A stretch of 64,000 nucleotides of DNA. It comes from JABDMH01 sp965223105. GTDB lineage: Bacteria; Bacteroidota; Bacteroidia; Chitinophagales; Saprospiraceae. Of the stretch, positions 55,625 through 64,000 are shown in pieces; position 1 is the stretch's first letter, and every line of letters starts with the position of its first letter. The stretch is taken from positions 4,216,001 to 4,280,000 of the forward strand of contig OZ244987.1 of the NCBI GenBank assembly GCA_965223105.1, read 5' to 3'. Below the pieces are notes generated by a model. That model was not told the origin of the DNA. It made no database searches and saw only the letters and a list, made by a program, of their open reading frames with translations. The translations under genes and the position numbers were made by a program.

Positions 55625-58057
55625 ATGAATTATTGTATTATTTCGATTCTAAAGCTGAATATCTTCTTAGTAACCATCCCAATGTATCTACAAAATGACC
55701 TAACCCTTGTTTACTGTCTAACTTTAGCAATACTTCCTTGCTTCATGCAATCTCAACCCGCGGCAAGGGATGATTTATTCTTTAGGGATCGCCTTAGCCA
55801 GGTGGCCCCAGAAAACATCTTTCAAGCGGATGGATACTACCATTGGGGAGGTTCAATCATCAAAGGGCCAGAAGGGCTCTATCATTTGTATTACTCGAGG
55901 TGGGAAAAGAAGTACTCATTCACTGGCTGGTTAACTCATTCAGAAATCGCTCATGCAATCGGCCCGACACCCAGAGGTCCCTGGAAATTCAAATCAACGG
56001 CCCTACAGGGCAGCGATCCAGGGCGGTGGGATGCCATTACTGCCCACAATCCTAAAATCAAATACTTTGAGGGTAGGTACTACCTCTATTTTATCTCAAC
56101 CAACATGGATGATCTTCCATTTGATCAGAACCTATTAATGGAAATCAGTACTGAGGGTTATGAACATCCTCATTGGAAGGTCCTGCGTGAGAATCAACGA
56201 ACAGGTGTTGCCACTGCCGAGTCACTAGCCGGACCATGGATAAGGCTAGAAAGTCCATTGATACAACCCTCGGGACCGATCACCACTTTGACTGTCAATC
56301 CGGCAATAACTCGTGGCCCCCAAGGCAAGTATCATCTGATCGTTAAAGGCGATAAACCTAACGAAACACGCTTTATTAGAAATCAGGCCATTGCGGTATC
56401 CCCTAGTCCTACAGGCCCATTTGTGATGCAGGATCGCCCTGTGATCGATGATCTCGATACGGAAGACGTCTCTATGTGGTTTGATGAAACCCGGAATCAA
56501 TTTTATGGGATTTTCCATGCACATTCGTTCATTGGAATGATGAATTCACCGGATGGTATCCACTGGAAGAAAGCCACGGAATATATTCTAAGTCATAAGC
56601 ATATCGCTGTAAATAACGGCGATACGATTTTTCCAGATCGAATGGAACGACCATTTGTCTATGTTGAAGGTGGAGATCCTCAAGTGCTAAGTGTTGCAGT
56701 GAAGAAGGGCAATGATTCCTATCTAGTATTTATTCCCGTTGAGGAATTTGAGAGGCCAATACCCAATGAACGCCAGCACGCCTGGCAACAGAGTGAACTT
56801 GGTGCCATCTTTCATTACGACCTGCACGTATTTGATGGAAAAAGGTACAACCAAGCCAGAAATCGCATCTCACCGGTACCTGACTATCAAATATTCCGAC
56901 CCGAAAATTTGGATACCGATCAATGGGTTAAAACCATAAAAGATGCTGGCTTTACATTTGCCTTACTAACAGCAACTCATGAGACCGGCTTCGCACTCTT
57001 CCAGTCCGAGGTAAATCCTTACTGCATGAAAGCGCTAGATTTTCAAGACGGCAAGGGAGATATCGTACGGGATTTCGTCAGCTCGTGCCGTCGCCATGGG
57101 ATCAAACCGGGAATTTACCTGGGCATTCGTTGGAATTCGTTCTTTGGTGTACATGACTTTGAGGTGCAAGGCAATGATGCATTCCGTGAGCAACGTCAAG
57201 AATATTACACCCAGATGGTGGAAGGTATGCTCACTGAGTTATGCACCAATTATGGTCCGTTGTTTGAAATCTGGTTTGATGGGGGTGCCGACCACCCTGA
57301 AAATGGTGCACCGGATGTATTGCCGATCGTACAACAATACCAACCCAACTGCCTGTTCTACCACAATCTACAATTGGCTGAGGTGCGATGGGGGGCCTCT
57401 GAGACCGGAACAGTAGGCTATCCCTGTTGGGCAACATTTCCCAATCCCTATTCACATGGAGGAGACACACATGCTGAACGCATGCGTCTTCTTAAACACG
57501 GAGATCCCGAAGGGAAATACTGGATGCCTGCGATGGCCGATGCACCACTACGGGGCTACAATGGTAGGCATGAATGGTTTTGGGAGCCCGGAGATGAGGC
57601 ACATATTTTTCCATTAAAAGACCTCATGAATATGTACGAAAATTCTGTCGGCCGAAATGCCACCCTAATTGTAGGCTTGACGCCAGGACCGGACGGACTG
57701 CTGCCTAAAGCAGACGGTGATCGCCTAGCTGAGTGGGGCAAGGCTATAAAAGAGAAGTACGGAGATCCCATAAAAAAGGTACAGGGAAGCGGCTATGACC
57801 TAAATATCGAATTTGATGATCCGGAAAGAATAGATAGGGTGATCATTCAGGAAAATATCGCTCTTGGTGAACGCATTCGAAAATACCATCTTGAGATATC
57901 AAGGCATGGCGAATGGGAACAAATCAGTACCGGTACGTCGGTGGGACATAAACGCATCGATCAGTTTGAACCGGTCGTAACCCAGGCCCTCAGGTTGAGA
58001 ATTTCTCAGGCAACAGCAGAGCCAGTCATTGTCAACTTCTCTGTCTTCAGGCATTGA
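55625..58057 (+). CDS. GH43-like five-bladed propeller fused to GH29 alpha-L-fucosidase
   Basis: The 810-residue protein probably starts at 55682, where MYLQNDLTLVYCLTLAILPCFMQSQ makes a signal peptide. Residues about 50-390 look like a five-bladed GH43/GH117-type propeller (GSIIKGPEGLYHLYYSRW; AHNPKIKYFEGRYYLYF; TVNPAITRGPQGKYHLIVKG). Residues about 395-700 form a GH29 fucosidase barrel with the nucleophile Asp552 in EIWFDGG. The last 100 residues resemble an F5/8-type carbohydrate-binding domain. The fusion would trim fucose or a related sugar from a complex glycan. Catalytic acids of the propeller part were not assigned. Confidence 0.82.
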   Translation: MNYCIISILKLNIFLVTIPMYLQNDLTLVYCLTLAILPCFMQSQPAARDDLFFRDRLSQVAPENIFQADGYYHWGGSIIKGPEGLYHLYYSRWEKKYSFTGWLTHSEIAHAIGPTPRGPWKFKSTALQGSDPGRWDAITAHNPKIKYFEGRYYLYFISTNMDDLPFDQNLLMEISTEGYEHPHWKVLRENQRTGVATAESLAGPWIRLESPLIQPSGPITTLTVNPAITRGPQGKYHLIVKGDKPNETRFIRNQAIAVSPSPTGPFVMQDRPVIDDLDTEDVSMWFDETRNQFYGIFHAHSFIGMMNSPDGIHWKKATEYILSHKHIAVNNGDTIFPDRMERPFVYVEGGDPQVLSVAVKKGNDSYLVFIPVEEFERPIPNERQHAWQQSELGAIFHYDLHVFDGKRYNQARNRISPVPDYQIFRPENLDTDQWVKTIKDAGFTFALLTATHETGFALFQSEVNPYCMKALDFQDGKGDIVRDFVSSCRRHGIKPGIYLGIRWNSFFGVHDFEVQGNDAFREQRQEYYTQMVEGMLTELCTNYGPLFEIWFDGGADHPENGAPDVLPIVQQYQPNCLFYHNLQLAEVRWGASETGTVGYPCWATFPNPYSHGGDTHAERMRLLKHGDPEGKYWMPAMADAPLRGYNGRHEWFWEPGDEAHIFPLKDLMNMYENSVGRNATLIVGLTPGPDGLLPKADGDRLAEWGKAIKEKYGDPIKKVQGSGYDLNIEFDDPERIDRVIIQENIALGERIRKYHLEISRHGEWEQISTGTSVGHKRIDQFEPVVTQALRLRISQATAEPVIVNFSVFRH

Positions 58058-58095
58058 ACCGAACAAGGATCCACCTAATCATCCCACTAAGAATC

Positions 58096-59289
58096 CTAGT
58101 CTGAAAACTGCAAGCATTTTACAGCCAACCATAACCTCTTGGTGTGTTGGTCATCTTGGAATCCCGGCGGAAGGAATTCCAGAAGTGACCTCACCTGTTT
58201 ATCAAACGCAGACGCCATCACAAGGCCTGGATAGGCCTCTTGAGGATCCCATGGTTTGCCAGGTCGATAATAGGGATCACCAGTCTCCCAGCGACGACGA
58301 TCGAGACCTACCTTAGAATGCACCCATTCTGGATGCACCTTGTCGCCTTTGATGTACGGAAATACATAATGCAAGCTTTTTTTCACCGATCCTCCGTTGC
58401 GTCCGGACCTCGCATATAATCCTACACCTACCTGCCGGGTTAAGAAAGCCAATTCCAGGAAGGCTGCCACACAATCCATGTGGTAATGAAGAGCATCCCT
58501 CCGTTCCAAGTCCCGGCTTGTACCATCTTCATAAAATGCCCCGTCAATCAAAGCATCAAATTGGCCAGATGCAAAGTCAACATACTTCTGCTCGTTAAGA
58601 ACGATGCCGGCCGTCAAGATCAGTTTCAGCCGTTTGACATGACGATTACTCGATCCTTGGGTAAGACTCCATCTGGCCATCTGTAATTTGGCAATTTCGC
58701 GAAGCCAACCTTCGATGACCAGCCGGTCACTCCTGCCAATGTAATCTCTCAATAAGTCAAAAGTGTAAAAACAAATATCCAATTTATTTTCATTGACATC
58801 ATTACCGGTAGGCCGGTAGGTCGTCACCCAAGCCTTGAGATAGCGAATGGCCTGAAAGGCATACTTTTCCTCGGCAGTCAATAAATAACCCCAGGTCAGA
58901 TCGTATAGTTGTCGCATATCTGCGAGGTGCTTTACCGTCGCCAAACGCCGGGGATCGTTACTTACCAGTCCTTCATAATAAATGGAATCTGTAGGACTGG
59001 GCTGAGCATCCAATACCTCATCAGCCATTGCCTGGACTTCTCTAAATACCTTGATGTATTTAAGCGTATCCATTTTCTGCAAACACTGGCGCTCTTCATG
59101 AGTTAACCAGATGAGCCGGGGATTATTGTATTCGGCAAACTCCTCCTGGCTGGAAGATGTGTTAATGCCTGATGCTTTGGTAAGTGCAAAGTCCCCAATC
59201 CAAGTCCATGTGAAGAGGCCTATTAAACCCAGCATGAGGGATGTGGAAATACATCTGGCTCCAATCACATTTTTACTTTTAATTGCCAT
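58096..59289 (-). CDS. alginate-lyase-superfamily protein (alpha/alpha barrel)
   Basis: This 397-residue protein has an N-terminal membrane or signal segment (LMLGLIGLFTWTWIG) and an all-helical body. It shows the alginate-lyase pattern: helices with WLTHEERQCLQ, NKLDICFYTFDLLRDY, SSNRHVKRLKLILTAG and SRDLERRDALHYHMDCV, where NRH and RRDALHYH would line the active site. It would cleave uronate polysaccharides by beta-elimination, or a related substrate. Its first 25 nt overlap the end of the agarase-like gene, so the two are probably coupled. Confidence 0.8.
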   Translation of the reverse strand: MAIKSKNVIGARCISTSLMLGLIGLFTWTWIGDFALTKASGINTSSSQEEFAEYNNPRLIWLTHEERQCLQKMDTLKYIKVFREVQAMADEVLDAQPSPTDSIYYEGLVSNDPRRLATVKHLADMRQLYDLTWGYLLTAEEKYAFQAIRYLKAWVTTYRPTGNDVNENKLDICFYTFDLLRDYIGRSDRLVIEGWLREIAKLQMARWSLTQGSSNRHVKRLKLILTAGIVLNEQKYVDFASGQFDALIDGAFYEDGTSRDLERRDALHYHMDCVAAFLELAFLTRQVGVGLYARSGRNGGSVKKSLHYVFPYIKGDKVHPEWVHSKVGLDRRRWETGDPYYRPGKPWDPQEAYPGLVMASAFDKQVRSLLEFLPPGFQDDQHTKRLWLAVKCLQFSD

Positions 59290-60398
59290 GAAGAGATCCA
59301 GGCTTCATTTTGTCGGTGTGCCTCCTGGAAGATCTCTATTTGGTCTGGATGACTCTTTTCCTCCCGGTCCAACAATCCCTTATTTCTCACCTTGTTTTGC
59401 ATATAGGCCCCACAAAGATGCACCCCAATACAGCCTGCATTATCTTGAAGCTTTCGCAAACGGTCGGCATACCATTGGGCATCATTCCAAAATGTCGGTT
59501 TGCCCTCCACATGCAATTTTTTAGATCCATCAGCCCACAGCACAGGGTGTCCTGTATCATCATACCACTTCTTCAGATGCTTTTCCGGATCTCTAAAATC
59601 CTGAAAACTAAAGACGTCTACAAAAGGTTTTGCAGCGTCAAAAATGACTGGATGCAGAGTTTCATTGGCTTCATACCGATCGCCGAGAATCAGGTGATTG
59701 GGATCGTATCTACGGATGGTGTCATGGGTGACCCGATAATACTGAGATGACATCGCTTTGAGTTCTTGTCGGCCCAATTCACTATCTAATTTGGCCGGAT
59801 CAAACAGTGGCCCTTTCCAATGATTTTCTTTTCTCGTGTGCAACCAAGTGGGACAATCGATGTAGAAGTAGCCAATCAGCTTATGATCTTGTGATAAAGG
59901 AACACAATGCTCACGTGCCACATGATCACACCAATTGACAAAGCCATCTCCAAAAAAAATTGGATTGCGGGTCTCCGCTTCCCACTGGTGGAATTCACCA
60001 AAGGGCAATTGATGGCAGTAGGGCATATTTAACCATTGATACTCTTCAAAAGTAAATCGTCGTGAGTGTCGATGATTGTCAATATCACGGGTAACCACTT
60101 CTTGATTCCAGCCCAAGGTATTGAATCCCCAAGCTTGGAGATTTGGCGCGACCGAGGTTTTGAGCCAAGTTTCCATGGAATTTGCATACCGTTCCGTCCA
60201 AATGTGAATATTCTCGGGATACCGCAGTGTGGATGGATCTACATGATTAAGTCCTCGAGAGAAAAAGAGTTTCCCATCGGGATGGAGCAGCCACCAGCGA
60301 CCTTTGGTTTTCTCGAGCCGAAAAAATCCCTTTTTACTCACTTCCTCATGCTCCCCAGACCAAAGCTCAGTCATAAGGGAAATACCTGCCAATACCAA
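59265..60398 (-). CDS. agarase-like TIM-barrel glycoside hydrolase with uncertain start
   Basis: The protein resembles GH50/GH2-type agarase-related enzymes: a barrel with HPDGKLFFSRGLNHVDP, NLQAWGFNTLGWN, LIGYFYIDCPTWLHTR and NHLILGDRYEAN. The family acid usually found near GYF is hard to match here (YIDCPTW), so activity is unsure. The first start-like codon in this frame is TTG at 60398. The frame is open further to 60428, where it encodes a clear TAT-like N-terminus, INRRAAVRNLVLAGISL, preceded by TGA. An ATA codon at 60425 occupies the expected start, so the true start is probably non-standard or mutated. Confidence 0.65.
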   Translation of the reverse strand: MVLAGISLMTELWSGEHEEVSKKGFFRLEKTKGRWWLLHPDGKLFFSRGLNHVDPSTLRYPENIHIWTERYANSMETWLKTSVAPNLQAWGFNTLGWNQEVVTRDIDNHRHSRRFTFEEYQWLNMPYCHQLPFGEFHQWEAETRNPIFFGDGFVNWCDHVAREHCVPLSQDHKLIGYFYIDCPTWLHTRKENHWKGPLFDPAKLDSELGRQELKAMSSQYYRVTHDTIRRYDPNHLILGDRYEANETLHPVIFDAAKPFVDVFSFQDFRDPEKHLKKWYDDTGHPVLWADGSKKLHVEGKPTFWNDAQWYADRLRKLQDNAGCIGVHLCGAYMQNKVRNKGLLDREEKSHPDQIEIFQEAHRQNEAWISSWQLKVKM

Positions 60399-60428
60399 AT
60401 TTCTAACTGCTGCCCGCCTGTTTATTCG

Positions 60429-60748
60429 TCAAATAAAATACTGAATAACTCAACCCAAATAGTAATAAATAAAAAGATAGTTATAATAAGTGCAATACAG
60501 ACACTGAATAAATATTATTTACACCTCGTATCGATCATAGCGCAGCTTGTAATGAAGGACGAGAATTCTTTGTAACAACATCATTCCTCCGTTGTTTAAA
60601 GCTAAGCTTGCAACTTCACACCTGTATCCATACATCCTACATTGACGGTTGAAACGACACCTTCCAGCTAACTCAGTCCTCCACTGGTTGACAGTATTCT
60701 ACAATACCTGTACACTGAAAAAGATAAGGACTAACCCAAGCCCTTGTG
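60429..60748. other. intergenic region
   Basis: About 320 bp between the agarase-like gene (whose open frame ends upstream at 60428) and the DUF1552 gene. AT-rich near 60460-60530. I see no gene, clear promoter box or terminator. Confidence 0.5.
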
Positions 60749-62146
60749 CTACACCAGTAAATCACACAACTCGCCATGGCTATCGCCAAACTGATCTACC
60801 TGGATATCCATAGCAGTAAGCATAGTGTGATAAAGATTGGCTAATGGCGTCTGGTCATCATACCGGATATGCATTCCAGTCTGCAGTTTTCCGCCTCCAC
60901 TGCCCCCAACCACGATAGGTAAATCTTTCGGTGAATGCCGCATTCCATCTCGCAAGCCCGAACCAAACAGAATCATACTGTTGTCTAACAGCGTCCCATC
61001 GAACTCCTTAATCGATTCCAAGCGTTCGAGGAAGTAGGCATACTGTTCGATATGCCATCGATTGATTTTCTCGTATTGGGCCATTTGTCTTGGATCATAC
61101 TTGTGATGAGAAACTGCATGATGAGGATCACGCACCCCTTCGATAAACGAAAAGTTGCGGTTGCTTGCTGAATTCCCCATCATGAAGGTTGCCACTCTCG
61201 AAGCATCGCTCCAAAAAGCCAAAACCATAATATCGATCATCAATCTTGTCTTCTCCGTAACATCTACTCCTTCAGCGTATTCGGCCCATTCGTCAATACG
61301 GATATCCATTCGCTTAAGTTCTTCCCGGATATCTGGAGTAATCTGGGCTTCAAAATCAGCCAGGTTCTGCTGATTATCGAGGCGCTTTTCAATGGTTCGG
61401 ACAGCGGTAAGGTATTCATTGAGTTTGTTTCGATCTTCAATTCCCATCCTCTTTTCCAGGCGTTTGGCATCCTCCCGTACAATATCCAGCACACTGCCCT
61501 TGTTTGGATCTTCCGGAAGAGGAGTTTTACCAGGCACATAATTTCTAAACAAGCGGTCGAAGGCCATTCGAGGATCAATCTCTCGAGAACATGGCTGCTG
61601 TCCGTTTTCCCAGGAAATGGTACTTCCATACAGCTTGGTGATGCCGGTGGATTTACAGACACCGCTTCGCATCCGGTCGATCCCATATTGGAGTGAAGGG
61701 AACACGGTGTACTGCCCTACATGGCTAGCCATCAATTGGTCCAGGGATATACCGCCGGCATTCACATCGGCATCCACCGTACGAGCTACTTTTAAAGAGG
61801 TCAGAAAATTGGCTGTTTTAGTATAGTGACCTTCTACGGTCTTAAAGGAGTGTTTATTACTCAGGCCTCCCAATATCAAGATCTTATTCTTGACGCTCTC
61901 TAAGGGATTTAAGATGGGAGACAACTTGAAATCACTACCCAATTCTGCTGGAGACCATTTCTCTGGATTGACTCCATTAGGCATAAAGAGACAGGCAAAG
62001 CGTTGAGGTCTACTTAGCACCTGACCAGGTTTGTTCACCACACTTTTGGGTACCAAGCTCTGCATGAAGGGCAATAGAATGGTGGCTCCCAGCCCTTTTA
62101 ATGCGGCTCGTCGATTCTGTATCTTATCTGAATGCATCAGGGTCAT
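60749..62146 (-). CDS. DUF1552 protein with TAT signal
   Basis: This 465-residue protein has a twin-arginine signal (NRRAALKGLGATILLPFM) and the full DUF1552 pattern: FMPNGVNPEKWSP, ILGGLSNKH, GGISLDQLMA, YGIDRMRSGVCKS, and the C-terminal FGSGLRDGMRHSPKDLPIVVGG. DUF1552 proteins are found mainly in Planctomycetes, Verrucomicrobia, Myxococcota and some Bacteroidota, usually as the partner of a DUF1592-type cytochrome c protein. Function unknown. The start overlaps the stop of the next gene by 4 bp (ATGA). Confidence 0.92.
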   Translation of the reverse strand: MTLMHSDKIQNRRAALKGLGATILLPFMQSLVPKSVVNKPGQVLSRPQRFACLFMPNGVNPEKWSPAELGSDFKLSPILNPLESVKNKILILGGLSNKHSFKTVEGHYTKTANFLTSLKVARTVDADVNAGGISLDQLMASHVGQYTVFPSLQYGIDRMRSGVCKSTGITKLYGSTISWENGQQPCSREIDPRMAFDRLFRNYVPGKTPLPEDPNKGSVLDIVREDAKRLEKRMGIEDRNKLNEYLTAVRTIEKRLDNQQNLADFEAQITPDIREELKRMDIRIDEWAEYAEGVDVTEKTRLMIDIMVLAFWSDASRVATFMMGNSASNRNFSFIEGVRDPHHAVSHHKYDPRQMAQYEKINRWHIEQYAYFLERLESIKEFDGTLLDNSMILFGSGLRDGMRHSPKDLPIVVGGSGGGKLQTGMHIRYDDQTPLANLYHTMLTAMDIQVDQFGDSHGELCDLLV

Positions 62147-64000
62147 TTTTTTATATAAAGTTCAGTCATATCACTTCGTCTATGACGAAATGGATAGCTA
62201 TTCACCAGGGCGATCATCATACCTTCGCTATCAAAATCATTATCAAGTAAGCTCCTTTTCATATGCTTCAGGGTTGGAGAATCGGTAAAAGTAATCCCTC
62301 TTCCCAAAGCATAAGACATCATCTTACGGGCAAAATTTTCGGCAAATTTTTCCTTTTCTTCACTTAAAGCTTCTTTCAGATCCGAAGGTCCCTGTATCAC
62401 CTTTCCATTTTCCATTACTGTTCGGGTATCTATCGAAATTTCACCGCGGTAGTACTGCCTCCATTGGCCAACAGCATTAAAATTTTCCATGGCGAATCCG
62501 ATCGGATCCATTTTTTGATGGCATCCGGCACAATTGGGTGAAGCGCGATGCTTCTCCAGAATCTCGCGTAGATCCAGTGCTTGTGAGGCATCATCTCCTG
62601 ACTCATCCAATTCTGGCACATCCGGAGGGGGTGGCGGCGCTGGTGTGCCCAACACCTGCTCCAAAACCCACTGACCACGTAAGACTGGACTGGTGCGATT
62701 GGGAAGAGATGTTGCGGTCAAGATGGCACCCATACCAAGGATGCCTCCACGGCCATAATCCGACACTTTTACCGGCCTAAAATCCTGTCCTGAAATCCCT
62801 GGTACTCCGTAGTGCTCAGCAAGAACTTCATTCAAGAATGTATAATCACCGCCTATGAGTTCCAGAAGATTCTTACGAGAAGTAAAGACATGGTGAAAGA
62901 ATTTGACTACTTCCCGATGCATGGATTGAGCTACAGATTCTGTGAAATGTGGATACAATTCGGGATCCACCTGTGGTGTTGTTAAAGCCTCCTCAACACC
63001 GAGCCATTGTGGAGCAAAAGTGGCCGAAAAGCGCTGAAATTTATGATCACTCATCATTCTTAATGTCTCTCTCCTGAGAACATCTGGATGATGTAAATCT
63101 TCCTGATAGGCAGTCTGAAGTAGTTGCTGGTCTGGCATAGATGACCAAAGCAAATAGGAAAGCCGGGTGGCTAACTCCAAATTAGATATTGCATAAGGTT
63201 CATGGGTTGGCAGGTTGATTTCGGTGCGATAAAGAAACATGGGAGAAACCAGGATCCGCTTGACGACGATCTGCATAGCGAGATCAAATCCATCTCGTTT
63301 TTTCCAGAGACCTTTGAAATACAGCTCGTCAAAAAACCTCAATAACTCAGACTTATCCTCGGCAGTAAGAAAACCCCGAAAAGTGCGCGTTGCAAAAGGC
63401 ACGATGATCTCCTGAGCAACCGAAGAAGGTTTTTGCCATCGCACACTGTCTCTGCCAAGCCATGACATCACCTGATTCCAGGTACGTCGAAATACGGTAG
63501 GGCGATATCGGGTCGGCTGGATTTTCCTCCAACCGGCCTCATCTCTCCTCAATGCATTGACGATGGAATCAGCTGCCATGTAGTAACGCTCCATCATCAG
63601 CGGTGTCATAAACAAAACCCCCGATTGATTGTCAAAACCCTCTCCACCACCTCCTTCTTTGGGAAAGTAGCTCATGGCATCAAAATCCACATCCAACAAA
63701 TCCTTTATGGTATAACTATACTCGCGGTGGGTCAGGCGCCGCAGCACCGAAGGACCAGGATCAGGGTTCATTAAAGCGGCATCCAATACCTTATTGATGG
63801 CGTAAATGAACGAGTCTTTTTCAGCTTGACTCATTCTGGGTTTCCCCTCTGGAGGCATCTGATCCGTCTCCACCAATTTAATAACTTTTTGCCAGGTCTC
63901 CCCCCTCCTGATCACACTCGGGACATAATAGAATATATCCAGATCGAGACCAGCTTTCTTATCTGCAGCATTATGACAAGAAGTACAGTGCTTGGCCATG
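62143..64000 (-). CDS. DUF1587/DUF1592/DUF1588/DUF1585 cytochrome c protein (5' part missing)
   Basis: This is the C-terminal 618 residues of a gene that begins beyond the right edge. It opens with a heme site, KHCTSCHNAADKKAGLDLD. It then runs through the planctomycete-type domain chain: DUF1587 (about LRRLTHREYSYTIKDLLDVD), DUF1595 and DUF1592 (about RLSYLLWSSMPDQQLL), DUF1588 (NCAGCHQKMDPIGFAMENF) and DUF1585 (KMMSYALGRGITFTDSP). Secreted, probably redox-active. The 4-bp overlap with the DUF1552 gene shows a two-gene operon. Confidence 0.9.
   Translation of the reverse strand, partial: MAKHCTSCHNAADKKAGLDLDIFYYVPSVIRRGETWQKVIKLVETDQMPPEGKPRMSQAEKDSFIYAINKVLDAALMNPDPGPSVLRRLTHREYSYTIKDLLDVDFDAMSYFPKEGGGGEGFDNQSGVLFMTPLMMERYYMAADSIVNALRRDEAGWRKIQPTRYRPTVFRRTWNQVMSWLGRDSVRWQKPSSVAQEIIVPFATRTFRGFLTAEDKSELLRFFDELYFKGLWKKRDGFDLAMQIVVKRILVSPMFLYRTEINLPTHEPYAISNLELATRLSYLLWSSMPDQQLLQTAYQEDLHHPDVLRRETLRMMSDHKFQRFSATFAPQWLGVEEALTTPQVDPELYPHFTESVAQSMHREVVKFFHHVFTSRKNLLELIGGDYTFLNEVLAEHYGVPGISGQDFRPVKVSDYGRGGILGMGAILTATSLPNRTSPVLRGQWVLEQVLGTPAPPPPPDVPELDESGDDASQALDLREILEKHRASPNCAGCHQKMDPIGFAMENFNAVGQWRQYYRGEISIDTRTVMENGKVIQGPSDLKEALSEEKEKFAENFARKMMSYALGRGITFTDSPTLKHMKRSLLDNDFDSEGMMIALVNSYPFRHRRSDMTELYIKK

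Noticed and set aside
55625..60398. A full polysaccharide-utilisation locus
   Set aside because: No SusC/SusD pair, regulator or sulfatase is in the window, so only a small glycan cluster is claimed.

Overview
The window looks like a chromosomal segment of a Bacteroidota member, most likely of the Saprospiraceae/Chitinophagales type. The evidence is indirect but consistent: alternative complex III genes (actA, actB), three secreted proteins with type IX secretion (T9SS) C-terminal sorting domains, a DUF4296 lipoprotein, a TamB-like protein, TAnnTTTG promoter boxes, almost no Shine-Dalgarno sequences at starts, and a PPi-type plus an ATP-type phosphofructokinase. I saw no rRNA, tRNA, CRISPR array, prophage or transposase gene. 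The one clear mobile element is a group II intron.

Layout. 1-2.4 kb: start of an alternative complex III operon on the minus strand (multiheme ActA, then the N-terminal part of ActB running off the left edge). 2.5-5.2 kb: thyA and a UbiD-family decarboxylase. 5.26-7.23 kb: a complete group IIC intron with its maturase, sitting directly behind the intrinsic terminator of the next gene. 7.3-18.9 kb: two giant, cysteine-rich T9SS surface proteins. They are mosaic paralogues with one shared backbone and different inserted or added domains (a propeller-like insert in one; an LRR-like N-terminus and a second insert in the other). 19.2-25.4 kb: a sortilin-like Asp-box propeller protein, a zinc-peptidase lipoprotein, a small T9SS protein and an M23 peptidase.

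25.6-53.6 kb is mostly housekeeping: folP, a TamB-like protein, aroC, mutS2, ndk, an NrnA-like DHH phosphoesterase, an FKBP lipoprotein, prfB (with its programmed +1 frameshift), two phosphofructokinases around cutA, a BadF-type sugar kinase, a 3-hydroxyacyl-CoA dehydrogenase, a PhoR/PhoB-like two-component pair, a SixA-like phosphatase, a SWIM protein with rlmH, a rhomboid protease, and a very unusual kinase/M23/class III aminotransferase fusion. A 159-bp segment bounded by 15-bp inverted repeats lies between rlmH and the rhomboid gene.

53.7-64 kb: a patatin-like lipase, a secreted unknown, and a carbohydrate cluster (GH43-like/GH29 fusion, alginate-lyase-fold protein, agarase-like TIM-barrel protein). 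It ends with a DUF1552 protein and the end of a DUF1592-type cytochrome c protein, which overlap by 4 bp. The sugar-active genes suggest use of marine or algal, fucose-containing glycans, but no SusC/SusD pair is in the window. All protein names come from motif and family recognition by eye; no database search was run.
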